Counted from the first letter of the stretch, positions 9,080 to 17,771 are shown. The stretch is DNA of 64,000 nucleotides from Belnapia arida (GCF_016773205.1 NZ_JAETWB010000012.1:1-64000), one strand, 5' to 3'. Notes: generated from the letters alone by a model not told the origin. Translations and numbers: made by a program.

Positions 9080-9316
9080 TCAGTGCGCCGGCTCGCGCGC
9101 TGCGAGCCACGCCTCGATCTCTGAAATCCGCCAACCTACGCGCCTACCCAGAAGGCGAACGGGCCGAGGGAAGGAATCGTCGGTATGGACTGCGCGCCAC
9201 ACGGTGGCACGAGCGCAGCCAAGCAGACGAGCGACCTCTCGATCGGAAGCGATAAGCGGTGCGGAATTGCCGCCGAAAGAATTCGCAGCGGGCGTGAACG
9301 GAGGGGTTCGGATCAT
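9080..9316 (-). CDS. AlpA-family phage/element regulatory protein
   Basis: About 78 aa from ATG 9316; an in-frame ATG at 9400 would add 28 residues. The C-terminal 55 residues match the AlpA pattern: LIASDREVARLLGCARATVW, then PFRP-like SFPRPVRLLGRRVGWRISEIEAWLAAR. AlpA proteins in P4-like satellites and related elements activate excision or integrase expression. This is the first gene of the leftward module. Family assignment is good; function is by analogy. Confidence 0.75.
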   Translation of the reverse strand: MIRTPPFTPAANSFGGNSAPLIASDREVARLLGCARATVWRAVHTDDSFPRPVRLLGRRVGWRISEIEAWLAAREPAH

Positions 9317-10124
9317 GGACGGTCCCAACAAGCGTCGATCGTGATTGATCGGCCGCATCTGTTGGCTTGCACCGTCGCCCGCCTGCCGTGCTTGTCCCAC
9401 GTAGCCTCTCAGATGTCAGCTACAAAGTTTTGGATTTCATCCATCGGGATAGGTTGGAGTCTTCCGGGCGGAGAGATACCCGAAGGGTTTGAGGACCCAA
9501 CAAAGATCCTGGGAGCGGCGGAATTGGAGATCGGGTGAGCAGAACTCGATGTAGTCGGCCGCGGAGGACCCTTTCGCGTTACCTCCTCCCCCACCCGGTA
9601 CCCTCGCGCGGTGCGCGCGTGGGCGCGCGTCTCGCCGCCGCAATCCGTCTCTGTCGTGCAGGGCCACGGCGGTGCCGCCCTGCCGCCGAGGTATCCTGAC
9701 CCCGCGCTTCGCGTTGTACGCGCTATAAGCGAAGATGCCCGCGCATTCGGCTGGGGCGATTTCCAGAACCCGCAGCTACTCCCTGGCCGTGGCCGCCAAG
9801 TTGTTTCGGTAATTTGCCGCGATGAGGACAAGTTAGCGGGCGACGGGCTGATCGCCCTTTCGGACGAGGCGATTAGCCATGGCCAGCGTTTTTCCGAATG
9901 TGGCCATGATGCCTCCTCAGCCCGCGCCCTATAACCAGCGGGCCTGGTTCACTTGCGGGAGCCATCAGCACCGCCGCGCGGCAGAGAGCCCCGCCATGCT
10001 GTCTCGCAGTCTCGGTTTCAGCCTTCGCCAACATCGTCTGCGGCACCACCAAGCTCCAGCTCCGGCGGTAGCTGACCGCCCTGCTGTCGGCTTTGCAACG
10101 ATGGCGCTTGCGCCTGCATCCTGG
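9317..10124. other. Gene-poor stretch between the AlpA gene and the recombinase
   Basis: No convincing gene. Frames of 107 to 140 aa are open on both strands, but their composition is that of random GC-rich DNA. A 24-codon leftward frame (9833-9907, starting MATFGKTLAMANRLV) has a good GGAGG upstream but stops at TAA and continues as plausible coding in the same frame, so it may be the nonsense-mutated 5' end of a dead gene. Divergent promoters for the AlpA gene and the recombinase are expected here; none is clear. Confidence 0.4.
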
Positions 10125-10151
10125 CTTCCGATAAGAGAACCTTATCGGAAG
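10125..10151. repeat. Perfect 11-bp inverted repeat upstream of the recombinase
   Basis: CTTCCGATAAG (10125-10135), a 5-nt spacer AGAAC, then CTTATCGGAAG (10141-10151). The geometry, two 11-bp arms about a short centre, is that of a tyrosine-recombinase core site, and it lies 16 bp before the recombinase GTG. It has no T-tract, so it is not an obvious terminator. It could instead be an operator. The repeat is seen directly; the role is inference. Confidence 0.6.
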
Positions 10152-10167
10152 TGTAAGAAATAGTCAG

Positions 10168-11138
10168 GTGGCCGCCAGCAGTCTCACCACGTCCACCCAG
10201 GGCAGCATCGCCACCCTCCACGCCGGCCCCTTCGCCCGCGCCGCCGGCTATGCCAGCACGGCCAGTGCCGACGCGACTCGGAAGGGGTACGGCACCGACT
10301 GGACCTGCTTTGCCGCCTGGTGCCAGGGGCAGGGCCTAGAGCCCTGCCCGCTCGTCCGGAGACAGTTGGCGGCTACCTGGCCGACAAGGCCGGGACGTTG
10401 AAGGTCAGCACCCTGGGCCGCCGGTTGGCGGCCATCGCCATCGGCCACCGCATGGCTGGGCACCAGCTCGACATGAAGCACCCCGCCATCGCCGCCGTGC
10501 TGAAGGGTATCCGCCGGCAGCACGGCAGCGCCCAGCGCCAGGCCGCACCGGCGACGGTGGACGTGGTGAAGGCCATGGTCGGCACCTGCCGTAGCGATCT
10601 GGTTGGACTGCGCGACCGGGCGCTCCTGCTGCTGGGCTTTGCTGATGCCTTCCGCCGCGCCGAGTTGGTGGCGCTGCGGGTGGAGAACTTGGCCGAGGAT
10701 GCCTCTGGTGGCGGCCTCCGCGTCACCATCCGCCGCAGCAAGGGCGACCAGGTCGGCGAAGGTCAGGTTGTCGGCATCGCCGGGACCGGCACCGCGACCT
10801 GCCCGGTCGCAGCGCTGGCCGCCTGGAGACAGGCCGCCGGCATTGAGACAGGCCCCTTGCTGCGCTCCTTGGATCGCCATGGCCGCGTCGGTGACAGCCT
10901 TTCGGACAAGGCCGTGGCGCTGGTGGTGAAACGCCGCGCGGAAGTCGCCGGCCTCGACCCCGCGATGTTCGCCGGGCACAGCCTCCGCGCCGGCCTCGCC
11001 ACCAGCGCCGCCGCGCATGGCCTGGAAGAGCGCGACATCCAACGGCAGACCCGGCACCGCAGCGTCGCCATGCTGCAGCGCTACATCCGAGACGGCGAGT
11101 TGTTCCGCGCCAACGTGTCTGGAAGGATCGGCTTGTGA
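10168..11138 (+). pseudogene. Tyrosine recombinase/integrase, single frameshift
   Basis: The first frame starts at GTG 10168 and encodes an N-terminal SAM-like domain up to GQGLEPCP. Coding then continues in another frame from about 10343 as RPETVGGYLADKAG to the stop at 11138. The catalytic residues of the family are present in the second part: Arg in FRRAEL, Lys in RRSKGDQ, HSLRAG (HxxR), RHRS and the nucleophile Tyr in QRYIRD. One indel between 10341 and 10362 would restore a protein of about 320 aa. It could be real inactivation or a sequencing error. It resembles XerD-like stand-alone integrases rather than P4 integrases. Confidence 0.75.
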
Positions 11139-11269
11139 CAGAGAATGTAGATGATGACATTGGCCTTGGCACGCCAGTTAACGAGCTGCCATTTGCATCT
11201 GCCCCCAATAGGCCCGGACCTGTAGATTACGGTCCTTGGGCCGGGGATTTGATCATGGCCTGGCTCTGA
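11135..11269 (+). CDS. Possible small protein (44 aa) coupled to the recombinase
   Basis: GTG 11135 overlaps the recombinase stop as GTGA, and the frame runs to TGA 11267-11269. The product starts with an acidic segment (VTENVDDDIGLG) and ends GDLIMAWL. The 4-nt overlap and non-random composition support it, but its size leaves real doubt. It may be a truncated remnant of a longer gene. The rest of the gap to 11376 shows nothing. Confidence 0.3.
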   Translation: MTENVDDDIGLGTPVNELPFASAPNRPGPVDYGPWAGDLIMAWL

Positions 11270-11376
11270 TCAGTAGCTAGACCGGAGCAATGTTCTAGAA
11301 GCGGCACCGCCAAAATCGGCTAGTCAAGTTCATAATGCGAAATCCGCTTGCGCGAAAATTCGCTAATCGAAAGAAG

Positions 11377-13173
11377 TCAGAGGCGGGCCGCGAAGTCCAA
11401 CAGATCGGCACGTCCGTCTTGGTCGAAGACAGTATTCCATTTACGCGTGGCATCATCCGCAAGTGCCGCCTGAAGTGCTTGACGCACTTCAGGTGCTCCT
11501 ACGAAGCGACCTACCTCTATCGCCGTGGCGTCTGATGCCGCTGATCGTACTATCCGCCACAACACAGCATGTTCAATATCCGGCTCCAACTGGTTGGCCA
11601 AAAAATTACCAATGTCGGCAATGCCGAGTACACGACCTTCCGTAAGCGCCGCCCCGAGTTGGATCGCCACTCTGCAAATAGATGGGATCGCGCCGTTGGG
11701 AAGATCCGCATTAGGGTCAGTAAGCTGGGTCTCAAAGAGCGCATCTGCCAGCCGCCGCCAGAACTTGACTGCATCGCTGCCCCCCCCAACGCTGACGTTG
11801 AGGCCGTGCAGTCCCCAGGCAAGTGCCGGGCAAGCTGGATTATCTAGATTGCGGTGCACCTGGAAGCTTAGATGCTCACGCGCCTCGTAGGTCGCGCGCC
11901 AAAGTTCCTCGAACCAGGCAGCGGGGTCGGGGATCTCTGCCAAAACGCGTCCGACAATCTTTGCCTCGGTCGTGCTCGTGACCAAGCCGTCAGCGCGGCC
12001 GGTTGCACTCACAAGCCCTTTGGCCACAGCGCTGGCAAGGATTTCTGCGGCGCCTTGTGGATCACCGTGGGCGTGCACGACAGACACCTCCGCCAGAACT
12101 CGATCGACCTGCCAGAGCGCCTCCTCGGCCTGTACCCAATCCCAGAGGTTCACGCCACGCGGGAACGTGCGCCGAGAGAGCTCATAAAGGAGTGCATCGC
12201 TCAGCGCGCCCCAAGCGTCCATTTCGATATTAGACCGACCTGCGCGGCGCCGCGCTCCGCGCCAGATCGTTTGCTGCAGCCAAGCTCGTGCAATCCAGGC
12301 CCCTTCGGCACGCGCGAACAGGACATCCAAGACGTTGTCCAGATCTGGCTTCGGTGCCTCGGCATTGGCAACCGCCTTCCGGATTAGCTCTTCCTCAAAC
12401 TCCTCGAGAATGCCGAAAATCACTGTCGGACCAAATGGAGCGCCTTCCTCGGAAAACACTGGAGGCGAAGCTGCGATCAAAGCCACCACGACTCGGATCT
12501 CAAGCGGCGCAAGGATGTTGGCGGCGGCGTGCTGGAACGGTGCAGGATACCCAGCCAGCACCTGCAGGTAGCGAACCGGCCAAAGTGTCCCGATCACACG
12601 ATAAATCCAGTGCTCCCTCATCGGCCACTCGGCCCGACCAGGCCAGAGATCACGGGTATTCAGAGGCTCCTCAGGCTTCTTTTCCGCATATTGGCGGAGA
12701 CGATCGTAGAAGTGCGAGGAGTAGACAGATTGCATCCGCGCTTCGAGCGTCTGCGGTAACGGGTGATCGTCAGATGGTGCTCCGAGGCGCACGCACAGCG
12801 CATCTGCTAGCGCGACAGCGGTGTCTTCGCTGAGGCTCTGCAGGTCGCCGGTCAGCTCAAACAGCTGCGGGTGATCGGCCGTTTGGGCCAACTCGAGTGC
12901 TGTTTGCGCAAACAGCCATTGGACGCTCCTGTTCGCCCCAAGAGGCTCGGCCACTCCACACATGCTGGCCTGGATGGACTCCGACCAGTCCTTCAAGCCC
13001 GCCGCCCGCATCCGGGTGACAAGGTTATCGGTTGCGTCGGGGGTGCCCAGGACCCGCAGCGCCGCCGACCCATGCCCTTTCGGCCAAAGGGGCTCCCGCA
13101 GCCACTTCAGTGCGACAATGAGTGCCGCCTCCCCGTCGACAGGGGCGGGAAGCGTTAGGCCGGAGTCAGCCAC
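11377..13173 (-). CDS. Large hypothetical protein, partner of the PLD-like protein
   Basis: 598 aa from GTG 13173, which overlaps the upstream gene's stop by 8 bp; a longer frame to 13335 would overlap that gene more and is Arg/Ser-rich. The protein is helical, without signal peptide, membrane segment, P-loop or recognisable nuclease motif. The C-terminal 200 residues are Ala/Leu-rich and repeat-like, which would suit a scaffold or adaptor. Strict coupling to the HKD-like protein implies they act together. The island setting beside McrBC suggests defence. I do not recognise the family. Confidence 0.65.
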   Translation of the reverse strand: MADSGLTLPAPVDGEAALIVALKWLREPLWPKGHGSAALRVLGTPDATDNLVTRMRAAGLKDWSESIQASMCGVAEPLGANRSVQWLFAQTALELAQTADHPQLFELTGDLQSLSEDTAVALADALCVRLGAPSDDHPLPQTLEARMQSVYSSHFYDRLRQYAEKKPEEPLNTRDLWPGRAEWPMREHWIYRVIGTLWPVRYLQVLAGYPAPFQHAAANILAPLEIRVVVALIAASPPVFSEEGAPFGPTVIFGILEEFEEELIRKAVANAEAPKPDLDNVLDVLFARAEGAWIARAWLQQTIWRGARRRAGRSNIEMDAWGALSDALLYELSRRTFPRGVNLWDWVQAEEALWQVDRVLAEVSVVHAHGDPQGAAEILASAVAKGLVSATGRADGLVTSTTEAKIVGRVLAEIPDPAAWFEELWRATYEAREHLSFQVHRNLDNPACPALAWGLHGLNVSVGGGSDAVKFWRRLADALFETQLTDPNADLPNGAIPSICRVAIQLGAALTEGRVLGIADIGNFLANQLEPDIEHAVLWRIVRSAASDATAIEVGRFVGAPEVRQALQAALADDATRKWNTVFDQDGRADLLDFAARL

Positions 13174-14848
13174 GTTGCCGCTCTTTTCGCCGCCTTCGCG
13201 GTCGCTCAACCCAAGTCGCCAGCTTCCGCAACGCTTCTGCGATCTCCTGGCGGAGCGACCACTGCGGTATTGGGCGGTTGCGCCAATGGGTCTCGAAAAG
13301 TTCGGCCTCCGCGAACGCCACTGCCAAGACCTCACGCACTTCGGCAGGCTGCTCGACCCTGGTCATGAGGCTAATCTCGGCTTTGCCCACCTGATTGAAC
13401 GAATGGCCACAATGCCAGATCACGTCGTCAATCTGCAGAAACCGGTCGTGTAGACGCCGGGAAACAGAGACACGAATGTCAATCTCACCGAAGCCCTGCG
13501 CCGGATCTCGCATGGTCTCGATTTGTTGCACCAACAGGTCGCCGAGCTTGTCACCATCCTTGTCGGATGCTCTCCTTCGCCCTGTTCGGGGGTTGAGCAA
13601 ACCGCGGATCGCTACGCCCTCATGCTCCGCCGCCATAGCGAATTCCTGGAGGTCGTCAGCCTCCAAGTACGGATCGACGAGCAAAACTTGTTGGCGTGCC
13701 TGCGCGACAAGCTTGCGAATCAGCGTGACCGCGGCCACCCGATCATTCTCTAGTAGATAGACAGTCGAAGGTGCGGCCTGGGTTTCAGCTGGACGAAACT
13801 CGCCTGCCCGCTGCTGCTGTGCCTGTTGAAGAAGCTCTAACTTCCGCAGCGCCGTAAGTGGCGGTGCCGGCGGTCCTTTAGCCTTTCCGCGGACCTGAAC
13901 CTCCACCGGATCAGCGGCTGGCGTCCGGCGCGGCGGCGCCACGTGCCGAAGGCGGCCCTCGTTCAGTCGTTCTGTCCACAAGCCGCGGAAGAACTTGGCC
14001 GGCTCTTCCTGATCCAAGACTCCCCGGAGCCTGCAGACGACTTCGTGGCGCACAGCGTCCACCTCCGACGGCGCAGTCGCCCACAAGCGACCGAGAGCGT
14101 CAGGTTCCTGATCCACCCGCCAGGCTACCTCGCCGCCTCGGCGTTCCTCAACAGTGATGGCCACTGTTGACAAGTCAGCGCCCATTCGCGGAGGCCCACC
14201 GACCATAAGTGTCTCACCCCCCGACGAGCGCAAAGCGATCCGGGCACCACAGCGCCGGAAGAGTGGGTTTGGCGCGACAAGCACACCAGTTCCCAGCCAC
14301 AGATCGTAAGCCAGCAGGTCGAAGTGTACGCAGTCCCGCAACCAGGCGCGCGCGCGGATGCAGAGGTCGATCTCCACCGCCCCATCCCGGAGCTTGGCAA
14401 TCGGTTCGGCCAACGCCTCCATGGGTACGAGCCTATGGAGTCGCGGCTGGCCATGCCACGCCGGGGAGAAGGGTGGCGGCTTAATAGGTAGAACGAACCC
14501 CTTGTATTTCGGCTCCGGTTCAAACTGAGACGTTGTGATACGAAAAGACTTGCCTGGTACGCGTGCCTGACCGCGCCATAGGGTCTCGTACCAGTCGAGT
14601 GCGTCCCCGACAGGCATAACGGTCCGTCCAACGCAGATGCGATCGGAGCCGAAATTATGATAGAATTCCCCATTGGGAGGTGGCGGCATCTCCTTCGGCA
14701 GCAATTCTACTGACGCAAAAAGAAGGTGATTTACGCGTTCGTGAATGACTGTCACCAGCCGAACAACGCCCACTGCGTAGTCGCCGTCGATAATCCTGGT
14801 CCACTGCCGCGATAGCGGCGCCGATGCGCCAGGAGTTGGATTATGCAT
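13166..14848 (-). CDS. PLD/HKD-like protein, VPA1262-type, putative defence component
   Basis: 560 aa from ATG 14848. The C-terminal part is phospholipase-D-like: QVLLVDPYLEADDLQEF near residue 388, then RLHDRFLQIDD near 465 followed by WHCGHSFNQVGKAEISL. The HDRFLQID segment is an HxK(x4)D motif with Arg in place of Lys, so catalysis is doubtful and a binding or sensing role possible. The N-terminal 300 residues have no domain I can name with certainty; from memory the architecture resembles proteins called VPA1262 family. It is first in a two-gene operon. An IS relic begins 12 bp upstream of the start, so the true N-terminus or promoter may be lost. Confidence 0.6.
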   Translation of the reverse strand: MHNPTPGASAPLSRQWTRIIDGDYAVGVVRLVTVIHERVNHLLFASVELLPKEMPPPPNGEFYHNFGSDRICVGRTVMPVGDALDWYETLWRGQARVPGKSFRITTSQFEPEPKYKGFVLPIKPPPFSPAWHGQPRLHRLVPMEALAEPIAKLRDGAVEIDLCIRARAWLRDCVHFDLLAYDLWLGTGVLVAPNPLFRRCGARIALRSSGGETLMVGGPPRMGADLSTVAITVEERRGGEVAWRVDQEPDALGRLWATAPSEVDAVRHEVVCRLRGVLDQEEPAKFFRGLWTERLNEGRLRHVAPPRRTPAADPVEVQVRGKAKGPPAPPLTALRKLELLQQAQQQRAGEFRPAETQAAPSTVYLLENDRVAAVTLIRKLVAQARQQVLLVDPYLEADDLQEFAMAAEHEGVAIRGLLNPRTGRRRASDKDGDKLGDLLVQQIETMRDPAQGFGEIDIRVSVSRRLHDRFLQIDDVIWHCGHSFNQVGKAEISLMTRVEQPAEVREVLAVAFAEAELFETHWRNRPIPQWSLRQEIAEALRKLATWVERPRRRRKERQRG

Positions 14849-14860
14849 AGGACGTTCTAT

Positions 14861-15662
14861 TTAGTTGCGTTCTGGCAGCTTCGCCAGCCGCAGCTGCTCC
14901 GAAAACCAGCCATAATGATGAAACCAAGCTCTGTAACTGAACTCTGCGATGCGCAGGCTAAGGATAGTGGCGACGAGCTGGGCGAAGCCCATCCATTTGC
15001 AATGGGTTTTGTTGCGCCTAAGGGCGATGGGCACCCAGTGCTTGAGCCAAGAGAGCAGGTTCTCGATGTAGTGGCGCACGGCACACGGCGTAGGCTTCCA
15101 GTCTGGCGGATCGACCTTGCGGCGCTTGGGCGGGGTGTGGACGGTGCAGCCTTCGACGGCAAAGCTCGCGTGAAGCGACGCCGAGACATAACCATGATCG
15201 AGCGCGGCGTCGCAGACCGGGATACCCGAGCGAGCCCCGGCGTATAAACTAGCCGGAGTAGTGGCCGGGACTGGCGCTCAGCTGCTGGACCCGGCCCGCG
15301 CCATCAACGCAGGCATGCAGCTTGGGCACAGCCCGCCAAGGCTGCGGCCGAGCGCCTCGGCGGTCGCCGTGCCGCCCGCTGCCCCGCTCGCAGTACGGTG
15401 GGCCTTCCAGGTGGTGCTGTCCAGCAGCAGCAGCCCGGCAACGGGCAAGGCCGGGCGGGAGAGCCTCAAAAATCACCTCTCACCAATCGTGTAGGTACCA
15501 GCGGCGCTAGCGGTGGTGGACGCTGGACCAACTGCCCAACTCATCGGACAGGTCACGCCACGGCGCACCGATTCGGCAGATTCAGAATGCTGCCTCGACA
15601 AAGCTGCGCAGCGCCACCTCTTCGCCATTCCACGTCAGTGGGGTCTGCTGCCGCACCAGCAT
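14861..15662 (-). pseudogene. IS5-family transposase, decayed
   Basis: Pieces of an IS5-family DDE transposase lie in several frames. From the N-terminal side: FVEAAF, a stop (TGA 15584-15582), ICRIGAPWRDLSDELG; then DSTTWKAHRTASGAAGG with the first Asp; GRSLGG shifting frame into PKLHACVDGAGRVQQLS; a stop near 15249; then ALDHGYVSAS and RHYIENLLSWLKHW containing the catalytic Glu. At least one nonsense codon and two frameshifts make it inactive. I cannot define terminal inverted repeats. It lies between the PLD-like operon and the tRNA, where an island integrase is often found. Confidence 0.8.
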
Positions 15663-15939
15663 CAGCGACACCCATTGGGCATCTCCTAGAGCGTCTTGGT
15701 CACGGTCATGTCCCCGAAAACCCGAGAGAACGTCCGTCGGCACACAGCCAGAGACCGTTGGAAAACGAATAGATCAGCCAGCCACTCCGGTCACAGAGCC
15801 TAAATACGCCGCTTCACAAACGGCAAGCCGAGACACTGAACCAGGCGACTTCGGCCGCTCGTCTGATTCACACTGCTTACTGCGTGGCTTACTGCGAACC
15901 CCACCAGATCACGGCGTGCAGATAAGCCTTTGTGAAATA
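15663..15939. other. Spacer between IS relic and tRNA-Lys
   Basis: No gene supported. A 90-codon frame on the minus strand (15800-16072) runs through the tRNA and is rejected. The repeated word GCTTACTGCG occurs twice near 15876-15895. The island's right junction should lie at about 15940. Confidence 0.4.
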
Positions 15940-16015
15940 TGGTGAGCCGGGTGGGATTCGAACCCACGGCCACGAGATTAAAAGTCCCGTGCTCTACCAG
16001 CTGAGCTACCGGCTC
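15940..16015 (-). tRNA. tRNA-Lys (anticodon TTT)
   Basis: 76 nt including an encoded CCA. Acceptor arms GAGCCGG and CCGGCTC pair, the D arm is GCTC...GAGC, the anticodon loop is CTTTTAA, and the T arm is GTGGG TTCGAAT CCCAC. The 3' end points left, towards the accessory region, as expected for an island or satellite integrated into the 3' part of a tRNA gene. The gene itself is intact. Confidence 0.97.
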
Positions 16016-16075
16016 ACAGGTGCCGCATGCAGTGCGGGCGCCCCCAAAACCCCGGGGACGCCCGTCTGTCAAGCC

Positions 16076-16669
16076 TCAAGCCGCAGCGGGGGCATCCGCG
16101 GCGATGCTCGCCTTGATCAGCTTGTCCGGCCCCTGGACCATGCCGTTGCCGCCGGAGCCGCGCTTGATCTTGTCCACGACCTCCATGCCGGAGACGACAC
16201 GGCCCCAGATCGTGTACTGGCCGTCGAGGCTCGGCGCCGGCCCGAACATGATGAAGAACTGGCTGTTCGCGCTGTCCGGGTTGTTGGTCCGCGCCATGCC
16301 GCAGGTGCCGCGCACGAAGCGCGCCTTGGCGGGTGGCGAGAACTCCGCCGGCAGGTCGGCATGGCCGGCGTCCCGCGCACCGCCCGTGCCGGTGCCGGTC
16401 GGGTCGCCGCCCTGAGCCATGAAGCCCTCGATGACGCGGTGGAAGGGCGTGCCGTCATAGAAGCCGGCGCGCACCAGCGTCTTGATCCGTTCCACATGCT
16501 GCGGCGCCAGGTCGGGCCGCAGCTCGACCGTCACCTTGCCATCCTTCAACTCGAGGATCAGCGTGTTCTCCAGCGCCGAATCGGGCGTGGCGGTGGCAGG
16601 CGCCGCGGCGGGCTCGCCGATCGGGGGTTCGCCGGGGATCTCGGCAGGGCTGCCAGCTTCGTCGCTCAT
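16076..16669 (-). CDS. Cyclophilin-type peptidyl-prolyl isomerase, probably cytoplasmic
   Basis: 197 aa. The cyclophilin core begins near residue 35 with LILELKDGKVTVEL and carries FHRVIEGFMAQGGDPTGTG, MARTNNPDSANSQFFI and IWGRVVSGMEVVDKI, containing the catalytic Arg of FHRV and the QGGD and SQFFI motifs. It has no signal peptide; the first 35 residues are Pro/Ala/Glu-rich and probably disordered. It catalyses cis-trans isomerisation of X-Pro bonds. A close paralogue lies 22 bp away on the same strand, so the pair probably arose by tandem duplication. Confidence 0.92.
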   Translation of the reverse strand: MSDEAGSPAEIPGEPPIGEPAAAPATATPDSALENTLILELKDGKVTVELRPDLAPQHVERIKTLVRAGFYDGTPFHRVIEGFMAQGGDPTGTGTGGARDAGHADLPAEFSPPAKARFVRGTCGMARTNNPDSANSQFFIMFGPAPSLDGQYTIWGRVVSGMEVVDKIKRGSGGNGMVQGPDKLIKASIAADAPAAA

Positions 16670-16691
16670 GGCTCTCTCCTCGGTAATTAGT

Positions 16692-17237
16692 TCAGGCGGT
16701 GACGATGCGCGCGCGGATCAGCTTGTCCGGGTTCTGCACGACCCCGTTGCCGCCGCTGCCCCGCTTGATCTTGTCGACCGCATCCATCCCGGCGACGACC
16801 TTGCCCCAGATCGTGTACTGGTTGTCGAGGCTCGGCGCCGGGGCGAACATGATGAAGAACTGGCTGTTCGCACTGTTCGGGCTGCTGCTGCGCGCCATGC
16901 CGCAGGTGCCGCGCAGGAAGCGGTACTTGTTGGTGAACTCGGCCGGCAGGTCCGGCAGGTCCCGCGCGCCGCCCGTGCCGGTGCCGGTCGGGTCGCCGCC
17001 CTGGGCCATGAAGCCCTCGATCACGCGGTGGAAGGGCGTGCCGTCATAGAAGCCGCGGCGGACCAGCAGCTTGATCCGCTCGACATGCTTCGGCGCCACA
17101 TCGGGCAGGAACTGGATGGTGACGGTGCCGTCCTTCAGCTCCAGCTGCAACCGCTCCTCGGCTTGTGCCAGGGCGGGGGCTGCAAGGCTGCTGGTCGTGG
17201 CGAGGGCGGCGAGCCCTGCCAGGTCGCGTCGGCGCAT
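16692..17237 (-). CDS. Cyclophilin-type peptidyl-prolyl isomerase, exported
   Basis: 181 aa. The N-terminus MRRRDLAGLAALATT followed by APALAQA is a signal peptide, possibly Tat-dependent because of the twin arginines, with cleavage expected after ALA near residue 24. The mature part is a full cyclophilin domain (FHRVIEGFMAQGGDPTGTG, MARSSSPNSANSQFFI). It should assist folding in the periplasm. It probably shares a transcript with the cytoplasmic paralogue downstream, and coaD is 29 bp upstream. Confidence 0.92.
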   Translation of the reverse strand: MRRRDLAGLAALATTSSLAAPALAQAEERLQLELKDGTVTIQFLPDVAPKHVERIKLLVRRGFYDGTPFHRVIEGFMAQGGDPTGTGTGGARDLPDLPAEFTNKYRFLRGTCGMARSSSPNSANSQFFIMFAPAPSLDNQYTIWGKVVAGMDAVDKIKRGSGGNGVVQNPDKLIRARIVTA

Positions 17238-17266
17238 ACTTTTCTCCCCAATAAGGCCGGTCGGGC

Positions 17267-17771
17267 TCAGCCGGCCTGAGACTCGCGAATCCGGGCCAGG
17301 GTCCGTTCCAGCACCAGAGGCGGCACGAAGCTGCTGATGTCGCCCCCGAGCCGCGCGATCTCCTTCACCAAACGCGAGGCGATGAACTGGTTCGTCTCGC
17401 TGGCCAGAAGAAACACCGTCTCGATCCCGTCATCCAGGCGACGATTCATGCCCGCCATCTGGTATTCGTAGTCGAAATCCGTCACGGAGCGAAGGCCGCG
17501 GAGGATCATTCCCGCCCCGACCTTCCGCGCGACATCGACCACGAGCCCCTCGAAGGGCTGCACGTCGATCCGGGCACCGCTGCGCTCGGCGAGGGGCGCG
17601 GCCTCGGCCCGCATCAGCTCCACCCGCTGCTCGAGCGGGAAGAGCGGCCCTTTGCCGGTGTTGATGGCCACGCCGATAACCAGCCGGTCGAGCAGCCGTG
17701 CCGCCCGGCCGATGACATCGAGATGCCCATTGGTCACCGGATCGAAGGTGCCCGCATAGAGTCCGACGCGC

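Noticed and set aside
9409-9831. 140-codon leftward frame next to the AlpA gene
   Set aside because: Ser/Thr/Pro/Arg-rich, with no recognisable start signal or domain; frames on both strands are equally open here.
1-15939. Complete prophage
   Set aside because: Integrase, AlpA-like and primase genes are present but no capsid, portal, tail or large terminase gene, so a satellite or other integrative element is the better reading.
15800-16072. 90-codon leftward frame
   Set aside because: It reads through the whole tRNA-Lys gene.
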